Assembly (NCBI RefSeq): GCF_003666245.1
Contig: NZ_MJLZ01000038.1
Location: 1 to 43,586, forward strand
Length of the DNA: 43,586 bases
Direction: 5' to 3'
Source of the DNA: Brenneria alni
GTDB lineage: Bacteria; Pseudomonadota; Gammaproteobacteria; Enterobacterales; Enterobacteriaceae
Shown piece by piece: positions 21,349-29,261 of this stretch. Numbering within the stretch: position 1 is the stretch's first letter; the number at the start of each line of letters is the position of its first letter. The position numbers and the translations under genes were made by a program. Below the pieces are notes generated by a model that had not been told where the DNA came from, searched no databases, and worked only from the letters and a program-made list of their open reading frames with translations.

Positions 21349-22452
21349 TTAGAGCAGGATACGCAGCATACGGCGCAACGGTTCGGCCGCTCCCCACAGC
21401 AGCTGATCGCCGACCGTAAAGGCAGACAGGTATTCCGGCCCCATATTCAGCTTACGCAGACGGCCCACCGGGGTAGACAGCGTGCCGGTCACGGCTGCCG
21501 GGGTCAGTTCACGCATCGAGATGTCACGATCGTTCGGCACCACTTTTACCCAGTCATTATGGGTTGCCAGCATTTGTTCGATTTCCGCCAGCGCCACATC
21601 TTTTTTCAGCTTGATGGTAAATGCCTGACTGTGGCAGCGCAGCGCGCCCACTCGCACGCATAGACCGTCAACCGGGATCACACGGCTGCTGCCGAGGATC
21701 TTATTGGTTTCCGCCTGGCCTTTCCACTCTTCACGGCTCTGGCCGTTATCCAACTGTTTGTCGATCCACGGGATCAGGCTGCCCGCCAACGGCACGCCGA
21801 AGTTGTCGGTCGGCAACGTACCACTGCGGGTCAGCGCGGTGACTTTACGTTCGATATCCAGAATGGCTGAAGCGGGATCCTGAAGTTCTTTCGCCACTTC
21901 ACCATTCAGCATACCCATCTGCACCAGCAGTTCACGCATATGACGCGCACCGCCGCCGGAAGCCGCCTGATAGGTGGCGACAGATACCCAGTCCACCAGA
22001 TCGTTGGCGAACAGGCCCCCCAACGACATCAGCATCAGGCTGACGGTACAGTTACCGCCAACAAAGGTTTTAACGCCTTTATCCAACCCTTGCTTGATCA
22101 CATCATGGTTGACCGGATCCAAAATAATAATCGCGTCATCCTGCATACGAAGGGAAGAAGCGGCGTCAATCCAATAACCCTGCCAGCCACTGTCACGCAG
22201 CTTGGGATAAACGTCATTGGTATAATCGCCACCCTGACAGGTGATAATAATATCCAGCGTCCGCAATGCGTCCAGATTATAAGCGTCCTGCAATACGCCT
22301 TGCTGACCACCCAACGTTGGCGCCGGCTCACCGTGCTGAGAAGTGGAAAAGAATACCGGGCGGATGGCGTCGAAATCACGTTCTTCCACCATGCGCTGCA
22401 TGAGAACCGAACCGACCATACCGCGCCAGCCAATAAAACCAACATTTTTCAT
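21349..22452 (-). CDS. asd: Aspartate-semialdehyde dehydrogenase Asd
   Basis: NADPH-dependent reduction of aspartyl phosphate to aspartate semialdehyde, the branch point to lysine/diaminopimelate, threonine and methionine. The 367-aa length is that of the E. coli enzyme. The N-terminal nucleotide-binding block [12 protein letters not shown] is clear, the active-site cysteine is C135 (GGNCTVSLM), and the catalytic histidine is H274 (RCHSQAF). It is monocistronic here, between nikR (same strand, downstream) and divergent yhgN; in E. coli asd lies between yhgN and glgB, so the yhgN side of that neighbourhood is kept. Confidence 0.97.
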   Translation of the reverse strand: MKNVGFIGWRGMVGSVLMQRMVEERDFDAIRPVFFSTSQHGEPAPTLGGQQGVLQDAYNLDALRTLDIIITCQGGDYTNDVYPKLRDSGWQGYWIDAASSLRMQDDAIIILDPVNHDVIKQGLDKGVKTFVGGNCTVSLMLMSLGGLFANDLVDWVSVATYQAASGGGARHMRELLVQMGMLNGEVAKELQDPASAILDIERKVTALTRSGTLPTDNFGVPLAGSLIPWIDKQLDNGQSREEWKGQAETNKILGSSRVIPVDGLCVRVGALRCHSQAFTIKLKKDVALAEIEQMLATHNDWVKVVPNDRDISMRELTPAAVTGTLSTPVGRLRKLNMGPEYLSAFTVGDQLLWGAAEPLRRMLRILL

Positions 22453-22505
22453 GGTAACTGTCCTGCCTTGGGGGTAACAAAAAATTCTGACTGCTGTCTT
22501 AGATT

Positions 22506-22533
22506 AGAATAGTAAACACATTAAATGTGTCAG
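22506..22533 (-). promoter_or_regulatory. Possible asd promoter
   Basis: On the minus strand CTGACA (-35-like, 22528-22533) and TATTCT (-10-like, 22506-22511) are 16 bp apart, about 55-80 bp before the asd ATG. Each hexamer is close to the sigma-70 consensus. This is a pattern call only. Confidence 0.3.
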
Positions 22534-22554
22534 AGTGCTGACAAAGTCCGATAT

Positions 22555-22690
22555 TAGGGACAGCGTGCCGATGGGGCCGTAGCGGCGTAAGCCGCCGACA
22601 AATTTGCCAGGAGCAAATTTGAACAGCATTTATGCTGGCCCATAGGGTGGGACACAAGGATGTGTCCCATAATGGCCCCTCGGTGCGATA
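22555..22690 (+). repeat. Multi-hairpin intergenic repeat, copy A
   Basis: A chain of four perfect hairpins between asd and yhgN: GCGGC-GTAA-GCCGC (22582-22595), CAAATTTG-CCAGGAG-CAAATTTG (22599-22621), CAGCA-TTTA-TGCTG (22624-22637) and GGGACACA-AGGA-TGTGTCCC (22649-22668), followed by ATAA. Near-matching ends, GGGGCC around 22573 and GGCCCC around 22674, face each other. The loops and linkers (CCRGGAG, TTTA, GGCCC-N2-AGGGTGG, AGGA/AGGGAT, CATAA) recur in the copies at 27567, 27805 and 36341, while the stems differ. A small ORF across it is spurious. The rest of the asd-yhgN gap shows nothing else apart from promoter-like sequence. Confidence 0.75.
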
Positions 22691-22916
22691 AGCCCGGGTA
22701 TCTCGATCTCACCGCTATGGGTTTGTCATCAACCTCAATGTGTATGCTTTCCACCATACAAAATGCACGCAAAGTCGCAAGTGAATTTATTCGATAGCGC
22801 CACGCTTTTTAACAGTCTTTCTAATATCATCACCCTAATACAGAATGACGCACGACATCATTCGATTAAAGAAAAGCCGATTTCAGGAAATTGGACTTCA
22901 GGAGCTAAATACCACA

Positions 22917-23510
22917 ATGACAGAAATGATCTCTGCAACCGTCCTGTTGCTGTTAATTATGGATCCCCTCGGCAACCTGCCTATTTTTATGTCGGTGCTG
23001 AAACATCTGGACCCCAAACGCAGGCGCGTCGTGCTAATCCGTGAGATGCTTATTGCGTTGGGGCTGATGCTGATCTTTCTGTTTGCCGGAGAGCGGATCC
23101 TATCCTTTCTTAATCTGCGCACCGAAACGGTGTCGATTTCCGGCGGTATCATCCTGTTTCTGATTGCCATCCGTATGATTTTTCCCTCACAGCAAGGCAG
23201 CAGTACCGGCCTGCCCGCCGGGGAAGAACCGTTTCTGGTGCCGCTGGCGATCCCCCTGGTCGCCGGCCCCTCGCTGTTGGCGACGCTGATGCTGTTGTCC
23301 CATCAATATCCCCATCAGTTGCCGCACCTGACGCTGGCGTTATTTATTGCCTGGATGACCTCTTTCATCATCCTGTTACTGTCTGACCTGTTTTTACGTC
23401 TGCTGGGTGAAAAAGGCGTCAGCGCGCTGGAGAAACTGATGGGATTAATTCTGGTCATGCTGTCAACACAGATGTTTCTGGACGGCGTGCGGGCTTATAT
23501 GAAACTGTAA
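22917..23510 (+). CDS. yhgN: MarC-family inner-membrane protein YhgN
   Basis: Six-helix integral membrane protein of the MarC/UPF0056 family; its function is not established. The ATG at 22917 gives 197 aa, exactly the length of E. coli YhgN, and the N-terminus (MTEMISATVLLLLIMDPLGN) aligns with it; an upstream in-frame extension is not supported. The family motif MDPLGNLPIF is at about residues 15-24, and the central GLPAGEEPFLVPLAIPLVAGPS block is conserved. It is next to asd, as in E. coli. Confidence 0.93.
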   Translation: MTEMISATVLLLLIMDPLGNLPIFMSVLKHLDPKRRRVVLIREMLIALGLMLIFLFAGERILSFLNLRTETVSISGGIILFLIAIRMIFPSQQGSSTGLPAGEEPFLVPLAIPLVAGPSLLATLMLLSHQYPHQLPHLTLALFIAWMTSFIILLLSDLFLRLLGEKGVSALEKLMGLILVMLSTQMFLDGVRAYMKL

Positions 23511-23515
23511 ACAAA

Positions 23516-23543
23516 CAGGGTGCTGCGGCACCACGGCACCCTG
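23516..23543. terminator. Bidirectional terminator between yhgN and the gluconate permease
   Basis: CAGGGTGC (23516-23523) pairs perfectly with GCACCCTG (23536-23543) around a 12-base loop, in the 44-bp gap between two convergent genes. The T-rich tail is short (TCTTAT), so its strength is uncertain. Confidence 0.6.
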
Positions 23544-23554
23544 TCTTATCGCCA

Positions 23555-24931
23555 TCAAAGCAAGATACTGCCTACCGCTGCTAACAGGAAAGCAATAGTA
23601 CCGAGCAGCGTTTCCATCACCGTCCAGGTTTTCAGCGTGGTTTTCTCGTCCATTTCAAGGAAACGGCTCACCAGCCAGAAACCGGAATCATTCACATGCG
23701 ACAGCACCGTTGCTCCACCCGCGATGGCTATCACAATAAAACACAGGTCGAACTGACTCACCCCGGTCGTCGCCGCCACGGCGGGCGCCATCAACGCCGC
23801 CGTGGTGGTCAATGCCACCGTGGCCGAGCCCTGGGCGATACGTAATGCGGCGGAGACAACAAACGCAGCAACAATCACCGGCATACCGGTATCGGACAGC
23901 ATATCGGCCAACGCCGTACCGATACCGCTGGCACGCAATACGCCGCCGAACATGCCGCCGGCCCCGGTGACCAGAATAATGGAACACACTGGCCCTAACG
24001 CCCCTTCACAAACTTTATCAAGATGCCTGCCGCTGTGCTTCCCACTGAACATGACCAGCGAAAACAGCACGGTGATCAACAGCGCCACCGGGGTTTTCCC
24101 CAACATTCTCAGGAACTGCACCAGGCCATTGTCACCGTTGATCACCCCCATTACGGTCAGCGTATTCAGCCCGGTATCGAGAAAAATCAATACCAGCGGC
24201 AACAACAGTACGCTCAATACCACGGCAAACGAGGGCGGCGTGTGTTGGCTGTCAACTTTTACCTCTTCCAGAAAGGTAGAAGGCAGCGGTAAATGGAATT
24301 TCTTACCCGCCCACAGGCCAAACAGATAACTGCCAAAATACCAGGTCGGCAAAGCAATAATGAGGCCGACAATCACCAACAGACCAATATTGGCGCCGAG
24401 CAGTTCGCTGGCGGCAACCGGCCCCGGATGCGGCGGCAGCAACGCGTGCATTACCGCAAAGGCCCCGGCGGCGGGCAGCGCATATTTCAGGGTTGATCCG
24501 CCAAAACGCTTCGCCACGCTGAAAATGATCGGCAGCATAACGATCAGGCCCGCATCAAAAAAGATGGGGAAACCAAACAGCAGCGACGCAATACCTAATG
24601 AGAACGGCGCACGGCGCTCACCAAATTTACCGATTAACGTACCGGCCAGCACATTAGCGCCACCAGTGATCTCCAGCAAACGCCCGATCATGGCGCCCAA
24701 ACCGACCAACAACGCCACCGATGCCAGCGTGCCGCCAAAACCACTTAGCAATGTGGGGACGATATTTTCATAAGGGGTTTTTGTTACGAGTGCGGTAAGC
24801 AGGCTGACTAATACAAGCGCAGGGAACGCATGGATTTTAAAACGCATGATCAGCACCAGTAACAGTGCTACTGCGCCTACCGCAATGATTAACAGTACGC
24901 TGGCGCTATAAACGGATGCTATTTCTGTCAT
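23555..24931 (-). CDS. GntP-family gluconate:H+ symporter
   Basis: Gluconate permease of the GntP family (GntT/GntU/GntP/IdnT group), 458 aa with about 12 hydrophobic segments. Diagnostic blocks are LPPHPGPVAAS (about residue 165), LRIAQGSATVALTTTA and LSHVNDSGFWL near the C-terminus, followed by KTWTVMETLLGT. I cannot assign it to gntT or gntU from sequence memory alone. It is divergent from gntK, with CRP and GntR sites between them, so it should be induced by gluconate and under catabolite control. Confidence 0.92.
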   Translation of the reverse strand: MTEIASVYSASVLLIIAVGAVALLLVLIMRFKIHAFPALVLVSLLTALVTKTPYENIVPTLLSGFGGTLASVALLVGLGAMIGRLLEITGGANVLAGTLIGKFGERRAPFSLGIASLLFGFPIFFDAGLIVMLPIIFSVAKRFGGSTLKYALPAAGAFAVMHALLPPHPGPVAASELLGANIGLLVIVGLIIALPTWYFGSYLFGLWAGKKFHLPLPSTFLEEVKVDSQHTPPSFAVVLSVLLLPLVLIFLDTGLNTLTVMGVINGDNGLVQFLRMLGKTPVALLITVLFSLVMFSGKHSGRHLDKVCEGALGPVCSIILVTGAGGMFGGVLRASGIGTALADMLSDTGMPVIVAAFVVSAALRIAQGSATVALTTTAALMAPAVAATTGVSQFDLCFIVIAIAGGATVLSHVNDSGFWLVSRFLEMDEKTTLKTWTVMETLLGTIAFLLAAVGSILL

Positions 24932-24977
24932 ATTAATAATCTCGTTTCAGTCACCTGATTTGGACTGGCTGATTGTT

Positions 24978-24993
24978 TGTGAGATATGTCACA
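24978..24993. promoter_or_regulatory. CRP-cAMP binding site, perfect consensus core
   Basis: TGTGA-GATATG-TCACA is an exact TGTGA-N6-TCACA palindrome in the divergent control region of the gluconate permease and gntK genes. It starts 47 bp upstream of the permease ATG and ends nine bases before the first GntR operator. Confidence 0.85.
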
Positions 24994-25001
24994 TCATCAT
25001 C

Positions 25002-25031
25002 TGATACCGGTAACATGATACGGGTAACATG
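25002..25031. promoter_or_regulatory. Two tandem GntR operators
   Basis: TGATACCGGTAACATG (25002-25017) and ATGATACGGGTAACATG (25015-25031) are two overlapping copies of the GntR operator (consensus ATGTTACCGGTAACAT), sharing their ATG edges with a 14-bp period. They lie between the CRP site and the gntK start, so both divergent promoters are probably repressed by GntR and released by gluconate. Confidence 0.8.
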
Positions 25032-25089
25032 TTAAGATCAGGAACTAATAAGTATCATTTAATTTACAGTTTGGGATGGAGATCAAATT

Positions 25090-25608
25090 ATGCCAGGTCA
25101 AAGCATTATTCTTATGGGTGTGTCGGGTAGCGGGAAATCGTCAGTTGGCGCCGAGCTTGCCCGTGCGATCCATGCAAAATTCATTGACGGCGACGATCTG
25201 CATCCTCGCGCCAATATCCAGAAAATGGCCAGCGGTACGCCGCTGAATGACGAAGACCGCGCCCCCTGGCTGGATCGCTTGAACGACGCCGCCTACAGCC
25301 TGTTTCACAAAAATGAAACCGGCATCATCGTCTGTTCGGCATTAAAGAAACGTTACCGCGACCACTTACGGCGCGACAATCAAGGAATGATCTTTCTCTA
25401 TCTGAAAGGCAGTTTTGATATCATTTTGGCGCGGCATAAAGCCCGTGCCGGGCATTTCATGCCAACGGAACTGTTAAAAAGCCAGTTTGACGCGCTGGAA
25501 GAACCGGGCAGCGACGAGCCGGATGTACTGACGATAGACATTGATGGCGGTATGGAAGAGGTGGTTAACCGCTGCGTTGAGGCATTACGCCGCCACCGGC
25601 AAGCGTGA
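25090..25608 (+). CDS. gntK: Gluconokinase GntK
   Basis: Phosphorylates gluconate to 6-phosphogluconate for the Entner-Doudoroff and pentose phosphate pathways. The 172-aa P-loop kinase has Walker A GVSGSGKS (about residues 11-18), the DGDDLHP substrate motif (about 34-40), SALKKRYRD and the FMPTELLKSQFDALEEP block. E. coli GntK is 175 aa. A GGAG ribosome site precedes the ATG. A short inverted repeat, TATCGCC at 25609-25615 and GGCGATA at 25627-25633, follows the stop and may help termination. It converges on gntR, unlike the collinear gntRKU of E. coli. Confidence 0.95.
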   Translation: MPGQSIILMGVSGSGKSSVGAELARAIHAKFIDGDDLHPRANIQKMASGTPLNDEDRAPWLDRLNDAAYSLFHKNETGIIVCSALKKRYRDHLRRDNQGMIFLYLKGSFDIILARHKARAGHFMPTELLKSQFDALEEPGSDEPDVLTIDIDGGMEEVVNRCVEALRRHRQA

Positions 25609-25652
25609 TATCGCCTTTCATATTGCGGCGATACCCGAACATGCATGGTCAG

Positions 25653-26651
25653 CTAAAGGCTGTCTCCGTCCAGCAAGGTAAAACCGACATCGACCACGGA
25701 CGACGCCACCGGTTCACCCCGTAAACGCGATAGCAGACGTTCCGCGCCAATCTGCCCCATGCGCTCACGCGGGGTGAGCACGCTGGCCAGCTTCGGCACC
25801 ATCGCCTGGCCGATGTCGTGACCATGAAAACCGGCGATTCCCATCTGCTGGGGGACGCGTAATCCCTGACGCTGGCACTCAAACATCGCGCCCACGGCCA
25901 GGTCGTCGTTAGTACAAAAAATACTGTCGATTTGCGGATACTCAGCCTGCGCCTGCCGCAGCAATTCGCCACCCAGCGAGTAGGAAGAGGCGCGTTCACT
26001 CATCACGCAGTAGCTCACCAGCCCGTTATCCCGCATGGCCTGTTCATAGCCCTGGCATTTTATGATGGTGCGTTCATCCTGCCGTGCGCCGAGATAAACC
26101 ACATGGCGGCGCCCCAGTGAGATCATAGACTGAGTCATCTGTCGTGCTGCCTCAAAATTATCGAACCCCACCGCCATATCAAGGCAGGGAGAAACCGAGT
26201 CCATCAGCTCCACCACGGGAATGCCCGCAACATCAATCATCTGACGGGTGCGATCTGTATGGAAACGTTCAGACAGAATCAGGCCATCAATGTTATAGGC
26301 CAGCAACGACATTAGCCGCCGCTCTTCCTTTTCGGGGTGATAACCATAATGTGCCAGCATGGTCTGATAACCGTGTGCTTCAGTAACCCGTTCGATACCA
26401 CGCAGCACTTCCGCAAACACCTGATTGGTCAACGACGGCAGCAGAACGCCGATGGCCCGGCTGGTGGCGCTGGCAAGCATATTGGGAGCATGGTTGGGGA
26501 TGTAGCCTAACTCATCAAGCGCAATGGCTATCTTTTCCCGCAATGCCGCAGAAACCTGAGTCGGGTTGCGCAAATAACGGCTCACCGTCATTTTAGTAAT
26601 GCCAACCCGATCGGCAACATCCTGGAGAACTGGTCTTTTTTTCTTCATCAT
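25653..26651 (-). CDS. gntR: Gluconate repressor GntR (LacI family)
   Basis: LacI-type repressor of gluconate uptake and metabolism genes, released by gluconate. From the first of two adjacent ATGs it is 332 aa; E. coli GntR begins at the equivalent of the second (26648, 331 aa). The HTH domain at residues 7-30 (LQDVADRVGITKMTVSRYLR) is intact, followed by the periplasmic-binding-protein-like effector domain ending PRERMGQIGAERLL. The near-identity of the HTH to E. coli GntR fits the tandem ATGATAC-type operators found upstream of gntK. No good ribosome binding site precedes the start. Confidence 0.95.
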   Translation of the reverse strand: MMKKKRPVLQDVADRVGITKMTVSRYLRNPTQVSAALREKIAIALDELGYIPNHAPNMLASATSRAIGVLLPSLTNQVFAEVLRGIERVTEAHGYQTMLAHYGYHPEKEERRLMSLLAYNIDGLILSERFHTDRTRQMIDVAGIPVVELMDSVSPCLDMAVGFDNFEAARQMTQSMISLGRRHVVYLGARQDERTIIKCQGYEQAMRDNGLVSYCVMSERASSYSLGGELLRQAQAEYPQIDSIFCTNDDLAVGAMFECQRQGLRVPQQMGIAGFHGHDIGQAMVPKLASVLTPRERMGQIGAERLLSRLRGEPVASSVVDVGFTLLDGDSL

Positions 26652-26752
26652 CCACGGAGAACGTCAGAAAATGTTGAGCGGGAGTCTAGCAAAAAAAAAA
26701 CGCACAGGGCATATGCAGCATCCTGAAATAAAAAACCCCAAACACCATTGCG

Positions 26753-26786
26753 CCTCTGCTCCCGAAAAGGGAAACACGAGCAGAGG
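26753..26786 (-). terminator. Hairpin downstream of yhhW
   Basis: CCTCTGCTC (26753-26761) and GAGCAGAGG (26778-26786) form a perfect 9-bp stem just past the yhhW stop on the minus strand. A six-T run follows about 20 bases downstream, in the TTTTTTATTTC stretch around 26725-26735. It is likely the yhhW transcription end, although the T run is further away than usual. Confidence 0.5.
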
Positions 26787-26788
26787 TC

Positions 26789-27484
26789 TTATACCGGCGG
26801 TAGATCAAACAACAGGATCTCACTCTCTTTACCAGCATGAACCGACAGTGTTTCTTCATCCCAAATGGCGAATGCATCACTGGCGCCAGCCTGGTGGCCG
26901 TTAATTTCCACACTGCCACGAACCACCTGGAGCCAGACTCTGCGCCCGGCTTGTATCTGATAAATCGACTGTTCCTGCGGTTTCAGCGCCCACCGCCACA
27001 GCGTCATATCCTGAAAAACTTTCAGCGAGCCGTCACGGGCATCCGGCGACAACACCAATTGGCGCCCCTGCGGGATATCAAAGCGTTTTTGTTCATAACG
27101 CGGCATCAGCCCGGTTTTTTCAGGGATAATCCAAATCTGATACAGGTGCAGTAAATCATCACGACTGGCGTTGTATTCCGAGTGTCGGATCCCCGTACCG
27201 GCGCTCATAATCTGAAATTCACCGGATTGAATGTGCGCTTTATTACCCATGCTGTCCTGATGCTCTATCGTACCATCCAGTACGTAGGTCAGAATTTCCA
27301 TATCTTTATGCGGATGCGTGCCGAAGCCGCGTCCGCCTTCAATACGGTCTTCATTGATAACACGCAGTGCCGAGAAACCCATGAATTCCGGCTCGTAATA
27401 ATCCGCAAATGAGAAAGTATGCCAGCTATCAAGCCAGCCGTGATTTGCATGTCCGCGCTGTTGTGCTTTACGTGAATAGATCAT
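26789..27484 (-). CDS. yhhW: Pirin-family quercetin 2,3-dioxygenase YhhW
   Basis: Bicupin pirin-like protein; E. coli YhhW shows quercetinase activity in vitro, and the physiological substrate is unknown. The 231-aa length is identical to E. coli YhhW. The N-terminal cupin metal ligands are visible as H57, H59, H101 and E103 (THPHKDMEI and IRHSEYN). GGGAG precedes the ATG. In E. coli the order is gntR, yhhW, yhhX, ryhB; here yhhX is absent and ryhB lies directly upstream of yhhW. Confidence 0.94.
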   Translation of the reverse strand: MIYSRKAQQRGHANHGWLDSWHTFSFADYYEPEFMGFSALRVINEDRIEGGRGFGTHPHKDMEILTYVLDGTIEHQDSMGNKAHIQSGEFQIMSAGTGIRHSEYNASRDDLLHLYQIWIIPEKTGLMPRYEQKRFDIPQGRQLVLSPDARDGSLKVFQDMTLWRWALKPQEQSIYQIQAGRRVWLQVVRGSVEINGHQAGASDAFAIWDEETLSVHAGKESEILLFDLPPV

Positions 27485-27566
27485 GTTAGTTTCTCCCGCT
27501 TTTTCTTTATCTAAAGTCTAACGGGTCGCTGCGAATAAGATAGCGCAAAAAACTTAACGCGTTATT

Positions 27567-27660
27567 CAAAAAATTTCCGGGAGAAAAAAACCCCGCTTAC
27601 TGCGGCCAAGCCACAAAAATCAGAACAGGATGGAAGTCACGCGGGGGTAGCTCGCCATAA
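27567..27660 (+). repeat. Hairpin intergenic repeat, copy C (degenerate)
   Basis: Begins with AAAATTT-CCGGGAG-AAAAAAA, the first hairpin of the family with its conserved CCGGGAG loop. It continues with CCGC-TTAC-TGCGG-CC and ends with GGGGGTAGCTCGCCATAA, the degenerate end of the third hairpin. It abuts the ryhB terminator and lies between yhhW and ryhB. Confidence 0.6.
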
Positions 27661-27760
27661 AAAAAAGCCAGCACCCGAGCTGGCTAAAATAATACTGGAA
27701 GCAATGTGAGCAATGTCGTGCATCCAAGGTAAAACCGATATGCCAGTCTCCCCTGAAAGC
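27659..27760 (-). ncRNA. ryhB: RyhB, iron-starvation small RNA
   Basis: Hfq-dependent small RNA that represses mRNAs of iron-using proteins when iron is scarce. The minus strand carries the RyhB core almost unchanged from E. coli: GCACGACATTGC, TCACATTGCTTCCAGTATTA, then TTAGCCAGC. This covers the seed region and the Hfq-side sequence. It ends in a strong intrinsic terminator, stem AGCCAGC/GCTGGCT (27666-27685) with a six-base loop followed by at least seven T. The 5' part differs from E. coli, as is usual. The 5' end at about 27760 is inferred from the promoter, giving about 100 nt. Position also fits: ryhB lies in the yhhW/yhhX-yhhY region in E. coli. ORFs across it are spurious. Confidence 0.93.
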
Positions 27761-27764
27761 AATG

Positions 27765-27796
27765 CAATAATAATCATTATCATTCGCGTTTGTAAA
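27765..27796 (-). promoter_or_regulatory. ryhB promoter overlapped by a Fur box
   Basis: On the minus strand a -35 element TTTACA (27791-27796) and a -10 element TATTAT (27767-27772) are 18 bp apart. The sequence GAATGATAATGATTATTAT between and over them matches the Fur box (GATAATGATAATCATTATC type) at most positions. Fur-Fe would occlude the promoter, giving expression under iron limitation. Confidence 0.85.
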
Positions 27797-27804
27797 GTGC
27801 TTTT

Positions 27805-27925
27805 TATGATGGGCATCCTTGCCCATCCCCCTTCGGGCCGCCATTGACGCGCTCCCGGCGCGGCACTGGCTTTCGCGGCGTCCCTGCCGCTCACCCGGCG
27901 GCCACGCCCACCTCAGCGCGATTTT
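27805..27925 (-). repeat. Hairpin intergenic repeat, copy D
   Basis: Read on the minus strand: GCGGC-AGGGA-CGCCGC, then GCGC-CGGGA-GCGC, then a shortened second hairpin with GGCGGCCCGAAGGG, then GATGGGC-AAGGAT-GCCCATC followed by ATAA. The loops agree with copies A and B. It ends within about 15 bp of the ryhB -35 element. A further partial copy (GGGAGCAGGAAAGCCCATCATAA on the minus strand, about 28030-28050) follows. Apart from ryhB and these repeats, the gap 27485-28052 holds nothing recognisable. Confidence 0.65.
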
Positions 27926-28052
27926 TTACGCGAAGGAAAACCCTAAAAACAACATTCTGTCATCAAAGATGACTTATCAAATAATGCTTAATTATTTTCT
28001 GGGGAACCCTCAAGATACCGGCGATTTTTTATGATGGGCTTTCCTGCTCCCT

Positions 28053-29261
28053 TCACGCCTGAACCAGCGCCTGGGCCAGCAGCGTTATCGGGTGTTCACA
28101 CGGCTTGCTGGTGGACATTTCGATTTGCCATTTGCAGGTTTCACAGTCGGTGATCACCACGTCGACGCCGCTTTCCTCAATCTGGCGAAACAGCGGTGCG
28201 CCAATCCCCTGCGCAGTAGCATAATTTTCCTTTTTGAAACCATAGGTTCCGGCAATCCCACAGCACTGGGAATCCAGCACAATCAGTTCAATACCGGGGA
28301 TACCTTGCAGCAACGACAACGTGTAAGCGGTCCAGCCCATTTTTTCCAGATGACAAGGGGTGTGATACGCTACCCGCAGCGGCAGAGTGCGTAACGGCAG
28401 GGTACGCCCTTGCTCTTCCAGCAACCGGTATAATTGACGGGTGGCCAGTTCGATGCCATCACGCACATGGTCGGTATCAACGCCCAGTAAGTGCGGGTAT
28501 TCATCCCGCAGCGTAAAGGCGCAACTGGACGATGTCGCCACTACCGGCATGGCTTTGCTGTTGATCGCCTCATCCAGCGATGCAATATTCACCCGTGCCT
28601 GCTTTCTTGCCTGATCATGAAAGCCATTGGCGATCAGTGGCACACCACAGCACTTTTCTCTGCTCAACAGTTGGACGCCCACATTCAGCGCATTAAAAAC
28701 CCGGATAAGATCTTTACCCAACTGAGGATGGTTATAGTTAACGTAACAACCGTGAAAGTAGGCAATCTGTTCCGGGTAACGCCGCTGCGTTTCCGCCTGC
28801 TGGCGATACCAGCGACGAAACGTGCCGAAGGAATACTTCGGTAACTGGCGACGATGGTCGATCTTTAAGGCCTTATCCAGTAGCTGACGTACCGGTTTCA
28901 GGCTGGTCGCGGTATTCACCAGAGGGGCAAATGGCGTAGCGACGGTGCCCATCAGATCGGTATGGCTCAGAATAGCGTCGCGCAGCTTGGGCTTATGGGT
29001 GCTGTAGCTGGTTTTCGCCCGCTGAATAATGTCGCCGATTTTGACGTCAGACGGACAGGCCACTTCGCAACGTTTACAGTTTGTACAGTACTTCAGTGCT
29101 TCATCATACAACGCAGGATCTTTACGCCGCAGACGCTCGCCATCCGGCCCGGCCTGTTTCGGCCCCGGATAGAGAGGGTTGACCCGCGACACCGGACAAT
29201 AGGTGGTGCAAACCGTACATTTGATGCAATTTTCAAAACTGTTATCGGTCAGCAGGCTCAT
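28053..29261 (-). CDS. glpC: Anaerobic glycerol-3-phosphate dehydrogenase subunit C
   Basis: Iron-sulfur subunit that anchors GlpAB to the membrane and passes electrons to menaquinone. The ATG at 29261 (MSLLTDNSF), with AGGAGG eleven bases upstream, is preferred to the upstream frame extension; it overlaps the glpB stop by 4 bp and gives 402 aa. Two ferredoxin-type cluster motifs are near the N-terminus (C-x2-C-x2-C-x3-C in CIKCTVCTTYC, and CTNCKRCEVAC). Two cysteine-rich CCG domains of the heterodisulfide-reductase type follow (EKCCGVP and DSQCCGIAGTYG, with HTPCHLEKMG). It is the last gene of glpABC. Confidence 0.95.
   Translation of the reverse strand: MSLLTDNSFENCIKCTVCTTYCPVSRVNPLYPGPKQAGPDGERLRRKDPALYDEALKYCTNCKRCEVACPSDVKIGDIIQRAKTSYSTHKPKLRDAILSHTDLMGTVATPFAPLVNTATSLKPVRQLLDKALKIDHRRQLPKYSFGTFRRWYRQQAETQRRYPEQIAYFHGCYVNYNHPQLGKDLIRVFNALNVGVQLLSREKCCGVPLIANGFHDQARKQARVNIASLDEAINSKAMPVVATSSSCAFTLRDEYPHLLGVDTDHVRDGIELATRQLYRLLEEQGRTLPLRTLPLRVAYHTPCHLEKMGWTAYTLSLLQGIPGIELIVLDSQCCGIAGTYGFKKENYATAQGIGAPLFRQIEESGVDVVITDCETCKWQIEMSTSKPCEHPITLLAQALVQA

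Noticed and set aside
22554-22772. 72-aa minus-strand ORF over repeat copy A
   Set aside because: It reads straight through the hairpin repeat, and its residues come from palindromic DNA. No family resemblance and no ribosome site.
25609-25633. Strong intrinsic terminator after gntK
   Set aside because: A 7-bp inverted repeat is present but no T tract follows, so I list it only within the gntK entry.
27620-27894. Two small minus-strand ORFs (74 and 85 aa) over the ryhB region
   Set aside because: They cover the ryhB promoter, the RNA and repeat copy D. The conserved RyhB core and terminator explain the sequence better.
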